64,000 nucleotides of DNA from Paenibacillus validus NBRC 15382 (GTDB lineage: Bacteria; Bacillota; Bacilli; Paenibacillales; NBRC-103111). The notes beneath the pieces were generated by a model, which saw only the letters and a list, made by a program, of their open reading frames with translations, was not told the DNA's origin and did no database searches. Both the position numbers and the translations under genes were made by a program. Shown here one piece after another: positions 33,724 to 43,045 of this stretch. Every line of letters begins with the position of its first letter. Position 1 is the stretch's first letter. Location: the NCBI RefSeq assembly GCF_004000985.1, contig NZ_BIMH01000002.1:168740-232739 (forward strand), given 5' to 3'.

Positions 33724-33729
33724 ATTATA
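33724..33729 (-). promoter_or_regulatory. -10 element of the chromate transporter operon
   Basis: Minus-strand TATAAT about 45 bp before the ATG at 33678; -35 weak. Confidence 0.5.
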
Positions 33730-33735
33730 CTCCAC

Positions 33736-34124
33736 TTTATTTCGATTTGGAATAAACTTTCGCCGGGTTTCCTATCACTTCTCTAAATATATCCTATAAA
33801 ATCAGCTTATGCTGCGAAGAGGCCGTGTATTTCAACGCCTCTTTTCCGATGTGCTTTGTTGAATTAATTTCAAAATGGCGTTTAGTTTGCGGAGCTGAGG
33901 ACACCGGGCAGAATTATCATCTAAAATAAGCGAAAAGGGTGCAGGGGGTGGGTGCGGTGGCCTCGACGGGCTGCGGTGGGACGCGGTCGGCCGGCCGTGA
34001 TGCCTCCACGGGGGCGATGGGGAAGGTACAGCGCGCGGACATGGAGGGGCGGATCCAGCGGTTGTCGCCAAGGCTTCGAAACGAGTGAACGACTGCCGTT
34101 CCGCTATTTGACGGACGGACGCCT
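33736..34124. other. Intergenic region with a hairpin and GC-rich non-coding stretch
   Basis: AAGAGGC/GCCTCTTTT (33817-33845) forms a hairpin whose T-run points to the plus strand. The remaining ~270 bp (33850-34124) are unusually G-rich on the plus strand and hold no frame with a credible start. The long minus-strand frame covering 33832-34815 is a shadow of the MFS gene. Confidence 0.5.
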
Positions 34125-35321
34125 TCAAGCCTCTATCTTCAGCTTCAGCGCGCCAAACAGCACGAACAAATAATACAGGGCGAGCAGGCCGAGTATACCG
34201 GCGCTGGTCAGCACGCTCATGGCGGGGCTGAACCGGTCGGCGATCCATCCGCCCAGGACCGGACCGATCATGACCCCGATGCCTTCCACGCTGGAGAAAA
34301 GCCCCCAGCCCAGCCCTTTTTGCTCCTTCGGCACGTATTGGGCAAGCACCGCGTTCCAGGCGGGGAGCACCGCTGCATACGAAATCCCCAGCACCGAAGC
34401 GACCAGCAAGGCCATGCCGAGGGAGCGGGTTAAAGTCAATCCGAAAAGCGCCAGGGCAAAGGCGGAATAGCCGAGCACGATAAACCAGCGTTTCCCGAAA
34501 CGGTCGGATAGCTTCCCCATCGGAATTAAGCCCAGCATCGTCAGGCCGCCTCCGGCAATGAGCACCAACGAATACTGCGAGTAGCTCAGACCGAGGTTCG
34601 ATGCGGCAAACCCGGGCATGACGGGAACGAGCATGCTTGCTGCGGTCGTCTGCATCATCATCCCGGGCAGCAGCGCCTTCATCGCGCGCAGCCGCTCCCC
34701 CAACAAGGAAAGCTGCCGCCGGAGCGAAAGCTGCCCGGTTACCTGGTCTTGACCGGCGGCGCCGAGCCAAAGCGACAAGACGAGCGCGGCGCCCCACAAG
34801 CCGATCATCAGCCAATACGCGGCCGTATAGCTGCGGTCAAGCAGGAAATTGATCGCGACGGGGCCTGAACCGAGTCCCGCCAGCCAGCACGTATAGATGA
34901 CGCCCATGTGCGACGCCCGCCGCTTCGAATCGACCCGGCTTAAACCGCCGAGCCATACCGGCGATATGCCGACGCCGAACAGGGCCGCGGCGAGAGCCAG
35001 CAGCCATAACGCAGGGGCGGCCAGCATCATGAGGAGACCGGCGAGCGAGCATGCAAGCCCGATCGGGGCGATCAGCCGAAGCGAGAAGCGGTCGAGCAAA
35101 TACCCGGCGCCGCATTTGATCAGCGTATCCGTGACATAGTGTACGGACACCGCAATGCCGACGCCGGCCGTCGACAAGCCCAGCCGATGAACGCCGTATG
35201 CAGGCAGGAAGGAAATGAGAAAAGCGCCGCGCACGAATTCCACCAGAAACAGAATCGCCGCGTATAAGAGCATGTTTGCTTTAGCTTGAAAGGGAACAGC
35301 GGTAACGTTCAAGAGATTCAC
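34125..35321 (-). CDS. MFS transporter
   Basis: A permease of about 398 residues with 12 predicted helices. The MFS loop signature appears as GYLLDRFSLRLIAPIG between helices 2 and 3, and its counterpart GKLSDRFGKRWFIVLG in the second half; WGLFSSVEGIGVMIGPVLGG matches helix 11. Substrate unknown. GTG 35321 is the longest start; TTG 35312 with AGGTGA 5 nt away is equally likely. It stands alone between the chromate and lspA genes. Confidence 0.85.
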   Translation of the reverse strand: MNLLNVTAVPFQAKANMLLYAAILFLVEFVRGAFLISFLPAYGVHRLGLSTAGVGIAVSVHYVTDTLIKCGAGYLLDRFSLRLIAPIGLACSLAGLLMMLAAPALWLLALAAALFGVGISPVWLGGLSRVDSKRRASHMGVIYTCWLAGLGSGPVAINFLLDRSYTAAYWLMIGLWGAALVLSLWLGAAGQDQVTGQLSLRRQLSLLGERLRAMKALLPGMMMQTTAASMLVPVMPGFAASNLGLSYSQYSLVLIAGGGLTMLGLIPMGKLSDRFGKRWFIVLGYSAFALALFGLTLTRSLGMALLVASVLGISYAAVLPAWNAVLAQYVPKEQKGLGWGLFSSVEGIGVMIGPVLGGWIADRFSPAMSVLTSAGILGLLALYYLFVLFGALKLKIEA

Positions 35322-35446
35322 CTGCGCTTTGCCGGTTTTCCCTTAGAATTCCCTCCACTTTCAGCATTATGCCAATCTTTCCTTGCGCTGCGCCTCGCCC
35401 GCCCATCATGGCCGGGTATCGTCCAGCCTTCATCGGATGACGAGCC

Positions 35447-35914
35447 TTACGTTAGAGGATTGCTCTTACGTCCTCGGCGACTCACAATGAAATCCCGCAC
35501 GGCATCGGCCAAGAGCAGCAGGACGCCGACTTGAATTGCGATATCGGCCAAGTTTAATATCCCGCGGCCGTTATCCACAAAATCGGTCACCCATCCGAAC
35601 ACCGCCCGGTCGATCGCGTTGCCGATCGCGCCGCCGACGAGAAGCGCGGCTCCCGCCTCGGCCATACCGTTCTTGAGCTGCCCCTGCTTGCGGGCATAAG
35701 CCATGTAAAGAACGAACAGCACGGCCGGAATAATAAAATAACGGCCATAGCCCTGGAAGGTGCTTCCTGCCGCTCCGCTGTTGCGATAATACGTAAAGTG
35801 AAGCACTTCCTGCCAGATGACCAAGGTTTCGCCCAAGTGCATATGGAAGCGCACCCAGAGTTTCGTCGCCTGATCGATGCCTATCGCCGCGATGACGATC
35901 CCGTAATACCGCAT
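35447..35914 (-). CDS. lspA: Signal peptidase II (lipoprotein signal peptidase)
   Basis: A 155-residue membrane aspartyl peptidase that removes lipoprotein signal peptides. Four hydrophobic helices; conserved YRNSGAAGSTFQG, the first catalytic Asp in GGAIGNAIDRAVFGWVTDFV and the second in ILNLADIAIQVG. Slightly unusual: AAGSTF replaces the common GAAFG element. ATG 35914 follows a G-rich GGGGGAG site. Confidence 0.92.
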   Translation of the reverse strand: MRYYGIVIAAIGIDQATKLWVRFHMHLGETLVIWQEVLHFTYYRNSGAAGSTFQGYGRYFIIPAVLFVLYMAYARKQGQLKNGMAEAGAALLVGGAIGNAIDRAVFGWVTDFVDNGRGILNLADIAIQVGVLLLLADAVRDFIVSRRGRKSNPLT

Positions 35915-35955
35915 CCCCGCTCCCCCATTCCTCTTCGCAGACCCCGGTCTTCAGC

Positions 35956-37293
35956 CTATACCTGGTCCATCAAACGCGCTGTGAACATCGACTTGGCCAT
36001 TCGCTTGCCCTCGTGATAAATCTCTACCTCGATCTTACAAAACCTGCGGCTGAACTCAATGATCATCGGGAAAATTTCAATGGTGCTGTCGATCGGAATC
36101 GGCAGCAGGAAATAGTTCGAGGAACTGTCCAGAATCAAGTTGCCCCGGTTCTGGTCGCGTACCGTCCGCAACGCCGCCTGATTCATCAGTGTCGTTAATA
36201 CGCCTTCCGACACCATCCCCGCATAGTTGGTCATGCGGGCGGTGACGGTGCCGCGGAAGCAGGGCCTGCCGTCGGGCTGACGAACCTTCTCGAATCCGGA
36301 CCAGATGAGATCTTCGATCGTCTCGCCGTTCTGCGGCTGGGTTTGGATATACTGCATCGCTTTCAGCACGTCCTTACGGCTGATCACGCCGATCATCTTG
36401 CGGTTATGATCGATCACCGGAATCAATTCGATGCCTTCCCAAATCATCGTATGGCTCACCGAGGCGACGGAAGTATTGGCGCTGATGGTCAGCGGATTTT
36501 TCGTCATGTAGGCGTGAACCTTCTGCTCCGGCTGCGCACGCAGCACATCCTTCGTCGTAATAATGCCGACCGGGCGGTTAAACTCATCCACGACGGGAAA
36601 CCGCGTGTGCCCGTGTTCGTCGACCAGCTTCTGCATATCGTTGACCGTATCTGTGACGCGCAGCGAGTACACCGGGCTGTCCGTACGGATGATGTCCTGG
36701 ACGAGAAGAATTTTTTTCTTGATCAGACGATCGTAAATGGCGCGGTTAATCATAGTCGCCACCGTAAACGTATCATAGCTGCTCGATATGATCGGCAGCT
36801 CCAGCTCGTCCGCCAGCTTCCGGGCCTCTTCATCCGCATGAAAGCCGCCCGTCACGAGAACGCCCGCCCCTTGCCCGAGCGCATACAGCTGGGCCTGGCT
36901 CCGGTTGCCCACGATCAGCAGATTGTCCGGCTCGATATAACGCTTCATCGCTTCAAGCTGCATGGCGCCGATAACGAATTTGTTCAGCGGCTTATGCAGC
37001 CCGGCGGCGCCCCCGAGCACCTCTCCGTCCACGATGTTGACGACCTCCGCGAACGTTAATTTATCAAAATGCTGCCGCTCCTTCTTATCGACACGGATCG
37101 TCCCGATTCGCTCTTTCGTCGTGACGAGCCCCAAATTTTCCGCTTCCTTGATAGCACGGTAGGCCGTGCCTTCACTCACTTCAAGCATTTGGGCGATTTT
37201 CCGTACGGAAATGCGGGTGCCCGCTGACAAATTTTCGATATGATCCATAATTTGCTCGTGTTTCGTTAGAAAACCTTGAAGCCCGTCACTCAT
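35956..37293 (-). CDS. ytoI: YtoI-like regulator: HTH, DRTGG, two CBS and hot-dog thioesterase-like domains
   Basis: A 445-residue protein: N-terminal winged HTH (ISVRKIAQMLEVSEGTAYRAI, quoted in part), a DRTGG domain (about 85-190, GAGVLVTGGFHADEEARKLA), a CBS pair (YSLRVTDTVNDMQKLVDEHG... and AYMTKNPLTISANTSV...VISRKDVLKAM) and a C-terminal hot-dog fold (GTVTARMTNYAGMVSEGVLT, FCKIEVEIYHEG). This order matches B. subtilis YtoI, which is thought to bind nucleotide-type ligands. ATG 37293 follows GGGGGAG; a longer frame to 37320 exists. Monocistronic. Confidence 0.88.
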   Translation of the reverse strand: MSDGLQGFLTKHEQIMDHIENLSAGTRISVRKIAQMLEVSEGTAYRAIKEAENLGLVTTKERIGTIRVDKKERQHFDKLTFAEVVNIVDGEVLGGAAGLHKPLNKFVIGAMQLEAMKRYIEPDNLLIVGNRSQAQLYALGQGAGVLVTGGFHADEEARKLADELELPIISSSYDTFTVATMINRAIYDRLIKKKILLVQDIIRTDSPVYSLRVTDTVNDMQKLVDEHGHTRFPVVDEFNRPVGIITTKDVLRAQPEQKVHAYMTKNPLTISANTSVASVSHTMIWEGIELIPVIDHNRKMIGVISRKDVLKAMQYIQTQPQNGETIEDLIWSGFEKVRQPDGRPCFRGTVTARMTNYAGMVSEGVLTTLMNQAALRTVRDQNRGNLILDSSSNYFLLPIPIDSTIEIFPMIIEFSRRFCKIEVEIYHEGKRMAKSMFTARLMDQV

Positions 37294-37621
37294 GCTCGCT
37301 CCCCCACCTATCCGATCCATACTCTGTTACATTCTGTTCCACTGTTTTCATTGTAACACATTGGCAGTAGCACCTTGCAACTCACCTGGAGTGAACGACG
37401 GGCAACGGGAGCGTGGAGCGGCGCATGTAATCGAATAAACCAAGAAGGGTTGGGGAGCATCCCCAACCCTTCTTGGTTATATACGCTGCGGCCGCCAATG
37501 GAGCGGGCAGCAAGTCGATTGCGCAAGCGGGCGCTCGGGCGGCACACTAGCGCAATAGCGGAACCACGACCTGCGGTATTGTCCGATTCCGTACCTGCTC
37601 GCGCGATAACCCGCGCGCCCG
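37294..37621. other. Intergenic region holding the iol operon terminator
   Basis: Apart from the hairpin at 37438-37478, no gene is visible. The GC-rich portion 37480-37620 has only short open frames without start sites. Confidence 0.5.
37438..37478 (-). terminator. Strong terminator ending the iol operon
   Basis: A perfect 19-bp stem (AACCAAGAAGGGTTGGGGA and its complement) with a 3-nt loop, then TTTATT on the minus strand. Confidence 0.92.
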
Positions 37622-38635
37622 TTATTCGTTCGAAGGCGCGGCCGTCGATCGCCGGGTCACGAGCTCAGGCTGCAGCACCGTTCGCCTTGAGCCGCCCTCT
37701 TCCTTCTTCAGCTGGCTGAGCAGCAAATCGACGGCCAGCTTGCCCATCTCCTCGGTCGGCTGGGAAACCGTTGTCAGCGGAGGCTCTGTGACCGTCGCCA
37801 ATATCGTATTGTCGAAGCCGACAATGGACAGCTGCTCCGGCACGAGCAGCCCGAGCTCCTTCGCCGCCTGCAGCGCACCGATTGCAAGCAGATCGTTGCA
37901 GCAAAAAATCGCCGTCGGACGTTCCGCCCGCTGCAGCAGCTCCGTCGCTTTGCGCTTGCCGTCCTTGACCAGGGCGTCGCCGCTTGCAAGCACCCGATCG
38001 TCCGGCAAATCGATGCCGGCCTCCGCCAGCCGCTGCCGGAAGCCGCGAATCCGCTCCCGGCTGCTGCTTACCTTGAGCTGCTCGGCAAGCACGGCCAGCC
38101 GGGTATGGCCGAGCCCCAGCAGATGCTCCGCGGCAAGACGGCCGCCGGCGAAGTCGTCCGTGATCACCGTCTGCACGTCGTGACCGGGCATTTCCCGGGC
38201 GATCATCGCGATCGGGATCGAATTCTCAAGCAGCGGCTTCAGCATTTCCTTGTTGTCCATCCCGGTTCCGATGATCATGCCGTCAACGCTTTTTTGCTGC
38301 AGCAGCGATAAATAACGTTCCACGCGCTCATCCTTGTTGTCCGTGCTGCAAATAACAAGGCTGTAGCCGAGACTGTGTCCTTGATCCTCGACCGCCCGCG
38401 CAATCTCGGCGAAGAACGGGTTGGAAATATCGGGCACGAGCAGCCCGAGGGTGTAGGTCTTTTTGCCCGTCAGGGCGGCGGCAATGACACTCGGCTGGTA
38501 GTTCAGCCGCTCCATCACGCGCATAATTTCAGCCCGCCGTTCCTCGCTGATCTTGCCCTTGCCGTTGATGACTTGCGATACGGCCGCTATCGACACGCCG
38601 GCTTCGCGCGCGACGTCGTATATGGTTGCTTTCAT
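37622..38635 (-). CDS. LacI-family repressor, probably of the inositol operon
   Basis: A 337-residue regulator: LacI HTH (TIYDVAREAGVSIAAVSQVI) and hinge (LNYQPSVIAAALTGKKTYTL), then a periplasmic-binding-protein-like effector domain (LLVPDISNPFFAEIARAVED; CCNDLLAIGALQAAKELGL; SIVGFDN). It is the last gene of the iol run. Bacillus iol operons are instead controlled by the DeoR-type IolR, so a LacI-type regulator is a substitution. TTAAGCGCTTAA sites at the iolD promoter are its likely targets. Confidence 0.9.
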   Translation of the reverse strand: MKATIYDVAREAGVSIAAVSQVINGKGKISEERRAEIMRVMERLNYQPSVIAAALTGKKTYTLGLLVPDISNPFFAEIARAVEDQGHSLGYSLVICSTDNKDERVERYLSLLQQKSVDGMIIGTGMDNKEMLKPLLENSIPIAMIAREMPGHDVQTVITDDFAGGRLAAEHLLGLGHTRLAVLAEQLKVSSSRERIRGFRQRLAEAGIDLPDDRVLASGDALVKDGKRKATELLQRAERPTAIFCCNDLLAIGALQAAKELGLLVPEQLSIVGFDNTILATVTEPPLTTVSQPTEEMGKLAVDLLLSQLKKEEGGSRRTVLQPELVTRRSTAAPSNE

Positions 38636-38711
38636 GTGGATTCCCCGCTTGTCGGATTTCCTTCTATTATGCGCAGAAGGAGAACAACATGCAACCGCTT
38701 TGCGTGCCCGT

Positions 38712-39527
38712 CTAGGTACGGGGCTTCGTCATGATCCAAGCGTGGTCGGGGTCGTTATGAAATTTCCACACTCGCGTCGGTCCGGCCATGACGTTCAAGT
38801 AATACACCTCGTAGCCCGGAGGAGCGGATACCGGATGGTAACCTTTCGGCACGAGCACCGCTTGCCCGTCCTGGACGATGAGCGTCTCGTCAAGCGAACG
38901 GTCGTCCGTGTACACCCGCTGAACCGCAAAGCCTTGCTCGGGCTGTACGCGGAAATAATAAGTCTCCTCCAGCAGCGATTCGTCCGGCAGCGCATCCCGG
39001 TCGTGCTTATGCGGCGGGTAGCTGGACCAGTGTCCGCTCGGAGTGAACACTTCCACCACCAAGAGACTGTCCGCCGGCTCCTGCTCTGGCAAAATATTAT
39101 GAACCTGCCGCTCGATGGACCCGTACCCGCGCATTTCCACACCGACTTGCTCCGGCGCGATTAAACGGGCGGCGTGCCCGCCCCGGCCCGGCGCCTCGCA
39201 GACGGCCAGCTCGACCGCCGTCCGCGCAGTCACCTCGTAGCGGTCGTCGTTCGGCACGTAAACCGAATACGGCGGCGTTTTCTCAAACACGCTCATTCTC
39301 CGACCGATACCCGGCCATGCTTCATGCGCCGTTGCAACGTCTGCGATGCCGCTCAGCAGCACCAGGCACACTTCCATGCTGCCGGTTTCCCGGCGGAGCG
39401 TCTGGCCTTCCGCCAAACGCACCACCTGAAAGCCGACATAGTCCCACTGCGCCGACTCCGGGGTGATGTTCAGTACCACGCCTTCCCGATCCGGCGTCTG
39501 TTCCGGTTTTACGATCAGCTTCGACAT
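38712..39527 (-). CDS. iolB: 5-deoxy-glucuronate isomerase
   Basis: A 271-residue bicupin enzyme converting 5-deoxy-glucuronate to 5-dehydro-2-deoxy-gluconate in inositol catabolism. C-terminal cupin metal motif SSYPPHKHDRDALPDESLLEE (given in parts) and PKGYHPVSAPPGYEVYYLNV supply the His/Glu ligands. ATG 39527 follows AAAGGAGAGG. Seventh catabolic gene of the operon. Confidence 0.94.
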   Translation of the reverse strand: MSKLIVKPEQTPDREGVVLNITPESAQWDYVGFQVVRLAEGQTLRRETGSMEVCLVLLSGIADVATAHEAWPGIGRRMSVFEKTPPYSVYVPNDDRYEVTARTAVELAVCEAPGRGGHAARLIAPEQVGVEMRGYGSIERQVHNILPEQEPADSLLVVEVFTPSGHWSSYPPHKHDRDALPDESLLEETYYFRVQPEQGFAVQRVYTDDRSLDETLIVQDGQAVLVPKGYHPVSAPPGYEVYYLNVMAGPTRVWKFHNDPDHAWIMTKPRT

Positions 39528-39561
39528 GTTCGCCTCTCCTTTCTTTCGTTAAACCGTTTCC

Positions 39562-40611
39562 TTAAACCGTTTCCTTCAATTGCTCCGATTCCAGGAGCCC
39601 GATCGCCTCGGCCGTCTTCACCGGACGCCCCAGCTTGTAGGACAGCTTGGCCGAGAGTGCGATCAGCTCCGCCTGCAAGCCGTCATTCCCGTCCACGATC
39701 AGCGGGCTGCCGTTCGTCAAGCTCTCGATAAACAGCTGCGTCTCTTCGATATAAGCCGCGTTGTAGCGCTCGAGGAAGAAGTGCAGCGGCTTGTCGCGGA
39801 CAATCCCTTCCGCCGTGCTGATTTCCGCCGTATTCGGATGGTCGTTGGATACCGCAACGCTGCCCTTCGAGCCGAAAACTTCCACCCGTTGATCATAGCC
39901 GTACACAGCCTGGCGGCTGTTGTCGATGACGCCGAGCGCACCGTTCGCAAAGCGCAGCGTCACAATCGCGGTGTCGAGGTCGCCAAGCTCGCCGATCACC
40001 GGGTTGATCAGCACGTTGCCCTGCGCATACACTTCCTCCACCTCGCTGCCGGATACGTAGCGGGCCATGTCGAAGTCGTGGATCATCATATCCATGAAAA
40101 TGCCGCCGGATACTTTAATGTAATCGGGATGCGGCGGATTCGGATCGCGGGACGTAATTTTCACAATATGCGGGTCGCCGATCGTACCGCCCTGCACGTG
40201 CTCGCGCACGCGTTTGAAGTTATGGTCGAAGCGGCGGTTAAAGCCGATTTGCAGCTTCACGCCCGCTTGCCGGACCGCCTCCAGCGCCTCCACCGTTTGA
40301 TGAATATCCATGCTGACCGGCTTCTCGCAAAAGATGTGCTTGCCCGCCTGCGCCGCCTGCTTGATTAAAGGCACATGCGTATCGGTCGTCGAGCAGATGA
40401 AGATTGCATCGATCTGCGGGTCGGCAATAATGTCGCCGCTGTCTTTCGTCACGCGCGCGATGCCGCGATCCGCCGCCCATGCTTCCAATTCCGGGCCGGC
40501 GAATAGATCGCTGACAGCCGCAATTTCCGCTTGCGGCAGCCTTAGCAAATTGTCGGCATGAATTTTGCCGATTCGGCCTGCGCCGATAATTCCGATTCTG
40601 ATCTTGTTCAC
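39562..40611 (-). CDS. iolG: Inositol 2-dehydrogenase
   Basis: A 349-residue NAD-dependent Gfo/Idh/MocA oxidoreductase that oxidises myo-inositol to scyllo-inosose. Rossmann motif IGIIGAGRIGKIHADNL, EKP motif HIFCEKPVSMD, and the catalytic region GGIFMDMMIHDFDMARYV (Asp/His pair). GTG 40611 follows GAGGAGACC. Its last 13 bp are duplicated immediately after the stop. The paralogue family also contains scyllo-inositol dehydrogenases, but the operon supports IolG. Confidence 0.92.
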   Translation of the reverse strand: MNKIRIGIIGAGRIGKIHADNLLRLPQAEIAAVSDLFAGPELEAWAADRGIARVTKDSGDIIADPQIDAIFICSTTDTHVPLIKQAAQAGKHIFCEKPVSMDIHQTVEALEAVRQAGVKLQIGFNRRFDHNFKRVREHVQGGTIGDPHIVKITSRDPNPPHPDYIKVSGGIFMDMMIHDFDMARYVSGSEVEEVYAQGNVLINPVIGELGDLDTAIVTLRFANGALGVIDNSRQAVYGYDQRVEVFGSKGSVAVSNDHPNTAEISTAEGIVRDKPLHFFLERYNAAYIEETQLFIESLTNGSPLIVDGNDGLQAELIALSAKLSYKLGRPVKTAEAIGLLESEQLKETV

Positions 40612-40624
40612 GATAGGTCTCCTC

Positions 40625-41512
40625 TCAATTAACCTGCTTAGCCTGCTTACCTGCTTGCCCTGAACTGCCGAATAAACGCATCTTGGCGATAACGGAAGAT
40701 TTGATCGCCTCCCGCGCCGGAATCAAATAGTTTCGCGGATCATACGCATCGGGTCGTTCATTCAGAAAGGCCCGGATCGCCGCCGTACACGCCATTTGAT
40801 TGTCGGTATTGACGTTGATCTTGCACGTGCCGAGCGAGATCGCCTGCCGGATTTCCTCATCCGGCAGCCCGCTTCCGCCGTGCAGCACGAGCGGCACCCC
40901 CGTCATGCGCTGGATGACGCCCATCCGCTCGAAGCCGAGCTTCGGCTGTCCGCGGTACGGGCCGTGCACCGAGCCGAGCGCCGGGGCGAGACAGTCGATG
41001 CCCGTCTCGCGTACAAGGCGCGCGCACTCGTCCGGCACGGCGTACATGCCTTCCGCCTCGTCGACGACCAGGTCGTCCTCGCGTCCGGTAATCCGGCCGA
41101 GCTCCGCTTCCACCGTAGCTCCCAGCGCATGCGCCGCCTGCGTGACGCGCTGCGTCACGTCGATGTTATGCTCGAGCGAATGGTGTGACGCATCGATCAT
41201 GACCGACGTGAATCCGGCATGCAGCGCACGCAGGCACAGCTCGTACGTCGAGCCGTGGTCCAGATGCAGCGCGACAGGTACGGTGACCCCGTAATGGTCA
41301 ATCAGCGACTTGACCATCCCCACAATGCAGGGGAGGCCCCCCATGTAAGGGATGTACGCCTCGCTGACGCCCAGGATGACCGGCGCCCGCTCCTCCTGGG
41401 CGGCCTGCAAAATCGCTTGCGTAAACTCCAGGTTATTTAAATTAAACTGCCCGACCGCATAGCCGCCTTCCAAGGCGCCAAGCAGCATCTGCTTCATCGA
41501 GACGAGTGCCAT
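40625..41512 (-). CDS. iolJ: Class II aldolase, 6-phospho-5-dehydro-2-deoxy-gluconate aldolase
   Basis: A 295-residue zinc aldolase of the FbaA type that in inositol catabolism yields DHAP and malonate semialdehyde. Motifs: [19 protein letters not shown] (catalytic Asp and Zn His), [31 protein letters not shown], and [10 protein letters not shown] for phosphate binding. The operon position decides between IolJ and a general fructose-bisphosphate or tagatose-bisphosphate aldolase. ATG 41512 follows GAAGGAGAG. Confidence 0.88.
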   Translation of the reverse strand: MALVSMKQMLLGALEGGYAVGQFNLNNLEFTQAILQAAQEERAPVILGVSEAYIPYMGGLPCIVGMVKSLIDHYGVTVPVALHLDHGSTYELCLRALHAGFTSVMIDASHHSLEHNIDVTQRVTQAAHALGATVEAELGRITGREDDLVVDEAEGMYAVPDECARLVRETGIDCLAPALGSVHGPYRGQPKLGFERMGVIQRMTGVPLVLHGGSGLPDEEIRQAISLGTCKINVNTDNQMACTAAIRAFLNERPDAYDPRNYLIPAREAIKSSVIAKMRLFGSSGQAGKQAKQVN

Positions 41513-41549
41513 AATGTTCTCTCCTTCATGCGGGCTAAGGTCACTGGAC

Positions 41550-42995
41550 TTACCAGCGGGCCGTCAACATTTTCTTACGGGTATAAAATTCCACGCCGTC
41601 GGTGCCGTTGGCGTGCAAATCGCCGTAGAACGACTTTTTCCAACCGGAGAACGGGAAGAACGCCATCGGGGCAGGAACGCCGAGGTTGACGCCGAGCATC
41701 CCCGCATCGATCGTTTCGCGGAACTGGCGAACATGGCTGCCGTTCTTCGTGAACAGGCAGGCCCCGTTGGCAAAGTCCGAACGGTTGGCCAGCTCAATCG
41801 CTTCATCCAACGTAGCGACGCGCACGACCGACAACACCGGTGCGAAGATCTCATCCTGCCATATTTTCATCTCGTCCGACACCTGATCGAAAATCGTCGG
41901 TCCGACGAAGTAGCCCTCTGTGTGACAAGCGGCGTCCTGACGGCCGTCGCGAACCAGCAGCGCGCCTTCGTTCACGCCGGTCTCGATATATCCGATCGTC
42001 CGCTGCTTGTGCGGTCCGCGAATGACCGGCCCCAGGAACACGCCTTCGTCCAGGCCGTTGCCGATGGTGATGGCATTAGCCGCTTCGACAAGCCGGTTCA
42101 CCAGCGTATCGCCGATCTCGCCGACCGCGACAACGACGGAGCACGCCATGCAGCGCTCGCCCGCGGAGCCGAACGACGCGTTGATGATCTCTTTCACCGT
42201 CAGATCGAGATCGGCGTCCGGCATGACGATCGAGTGGTTTTTGGCGCCTGCCAGCGCCTGAACGCGTTTGCCGTGAGCGGATGCGGTTTTGTACACATAC
42301 TCTGCGACCGGCTGGGAGCCGACGAAGGATACCGCGCGAACGTCCGGGTGCTCGAGGACCCCGTTTACGACGTCATGCGCGCCATGTACGATGTTGAGCA
42401 CGCCTTCCGGAAGTCCGGCTTCCTGGAACAGCTCCGCGAGCCGGTTAGCCAGCAGCGGCGTGCGCTCCGACGGCTTCAGCACGAACGTGTTGCCGCAGGC
42501 GATCGCGAGCGGGAACATCCAGCACGGCACCATCATCGGGAAGTTGAAGGGAGTAATCCCCGCGACGACGCCTACCGGATACCGGTACATGCCCGACTCC
42601 AGATTGGACGCGATATCGGGAAGCTGCTTGCCCATCATCAGGTTCGGGGCGCCTGCCGCGAACTCCACGCACTCGATGCCCCGCAGCACTTCGCCGTACG
42701 CTTCCGTATAGCTTTTGCCGTTCTCCTTCGTCACAAGCTGCGCCAGCTCTTCCCAATGATCGACCAGCAGCTGCTGGTACTTGAACAAAATGCGGGCGCG
42801 GCGCGGAACCGGCGTTCGGCTCCATACAGCGAACGCTTCCTTCGAATTTTGTACGGCGCGGTCCACGTCTTCTTTCGTGGAAAGCGGTACGTAAGCAAGC
42901 ACCTCTTCGGTAGCCGGATTATAGACGGGCTCAGTTTTGGCGGATGCGGATTCGACCCAGACGCCGCCGATCCAGTTTTTTAACGTAATGGTCAT
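41550..42995 (-). CDS. iolA: (Methyl)malonate-semialdehyde dehydrogenase (acylating)
   Basis: A 481-residue CoA-acylating aldehyde dehydrogenase (MmsA) producing acetyl-CoA from malonate semialdehyde. Catalytic Cys lies in [13 protein letters not shown]. Other family blocks are [20 protein letters not shown] and [20 protein letters not shown]. Length is typical. ATG 42995 sits 11 nt after AAAGGGG, with a run of eight Ts in between. Confidence 0.93.
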   Translation of the reverse strand: MTITLKNWIGGVWVESASAKTEPVYNPATEEVLAYVPLSTKEDVDRAVQNSKEAFAVWSRTPVPRRARILFKYQQLLVDHWEELAQLVTKENGKSYTEAYGEVLRGIECVEFAAGAPNLMMGKQLPDIASNLESGMYRYPVGVVAGITPFNFPMMVPCWMFPLAIACGNTFVLKPSERTPLLANRLAELFQEAGLPEGVLNIVHGAHDVVNGVLEHPDVRAVSFVGSQPVAEYVYKTASAHGKRVQALAGAKNHSIVMPDADLDLTVKEIINASFGSAGERCMACSVVVAVGEIGDTLVNRLVEAANAITIGNGLDEGVFLGPVIRGPHKQRTIGYIETGVNEGALLVRDGRQDAACHTEGYFVGPTIFDQVSDEMKIWQDEIFAPVLSVVRVATLDEAIELANRSDFANGACLFTKNGSHVRQFRETIDAGMLGVNLGVPAPMAFFPFSGWKKSFYGDLHANGTDGVEFYTRKKMLTARW

Positions 42996-43045
42996 GGAAA
43001 AAAAATCCCCTTTCGCTCGTTAGGTTGCCGTTCGTTATCAGAAGC

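Noticed and set aside
33832..34815. Long minus-strand open frame (327 codons)
   Set aside because: It overlaps the clear MFS gene in another frame and has Arg/Ala-rich shadow composition.
41514..42983. 489-codon plus-strand frame opposite iolA
   Set aside because: Shadow of the dehydrogenase gene, rich in Arg/His with no domain.
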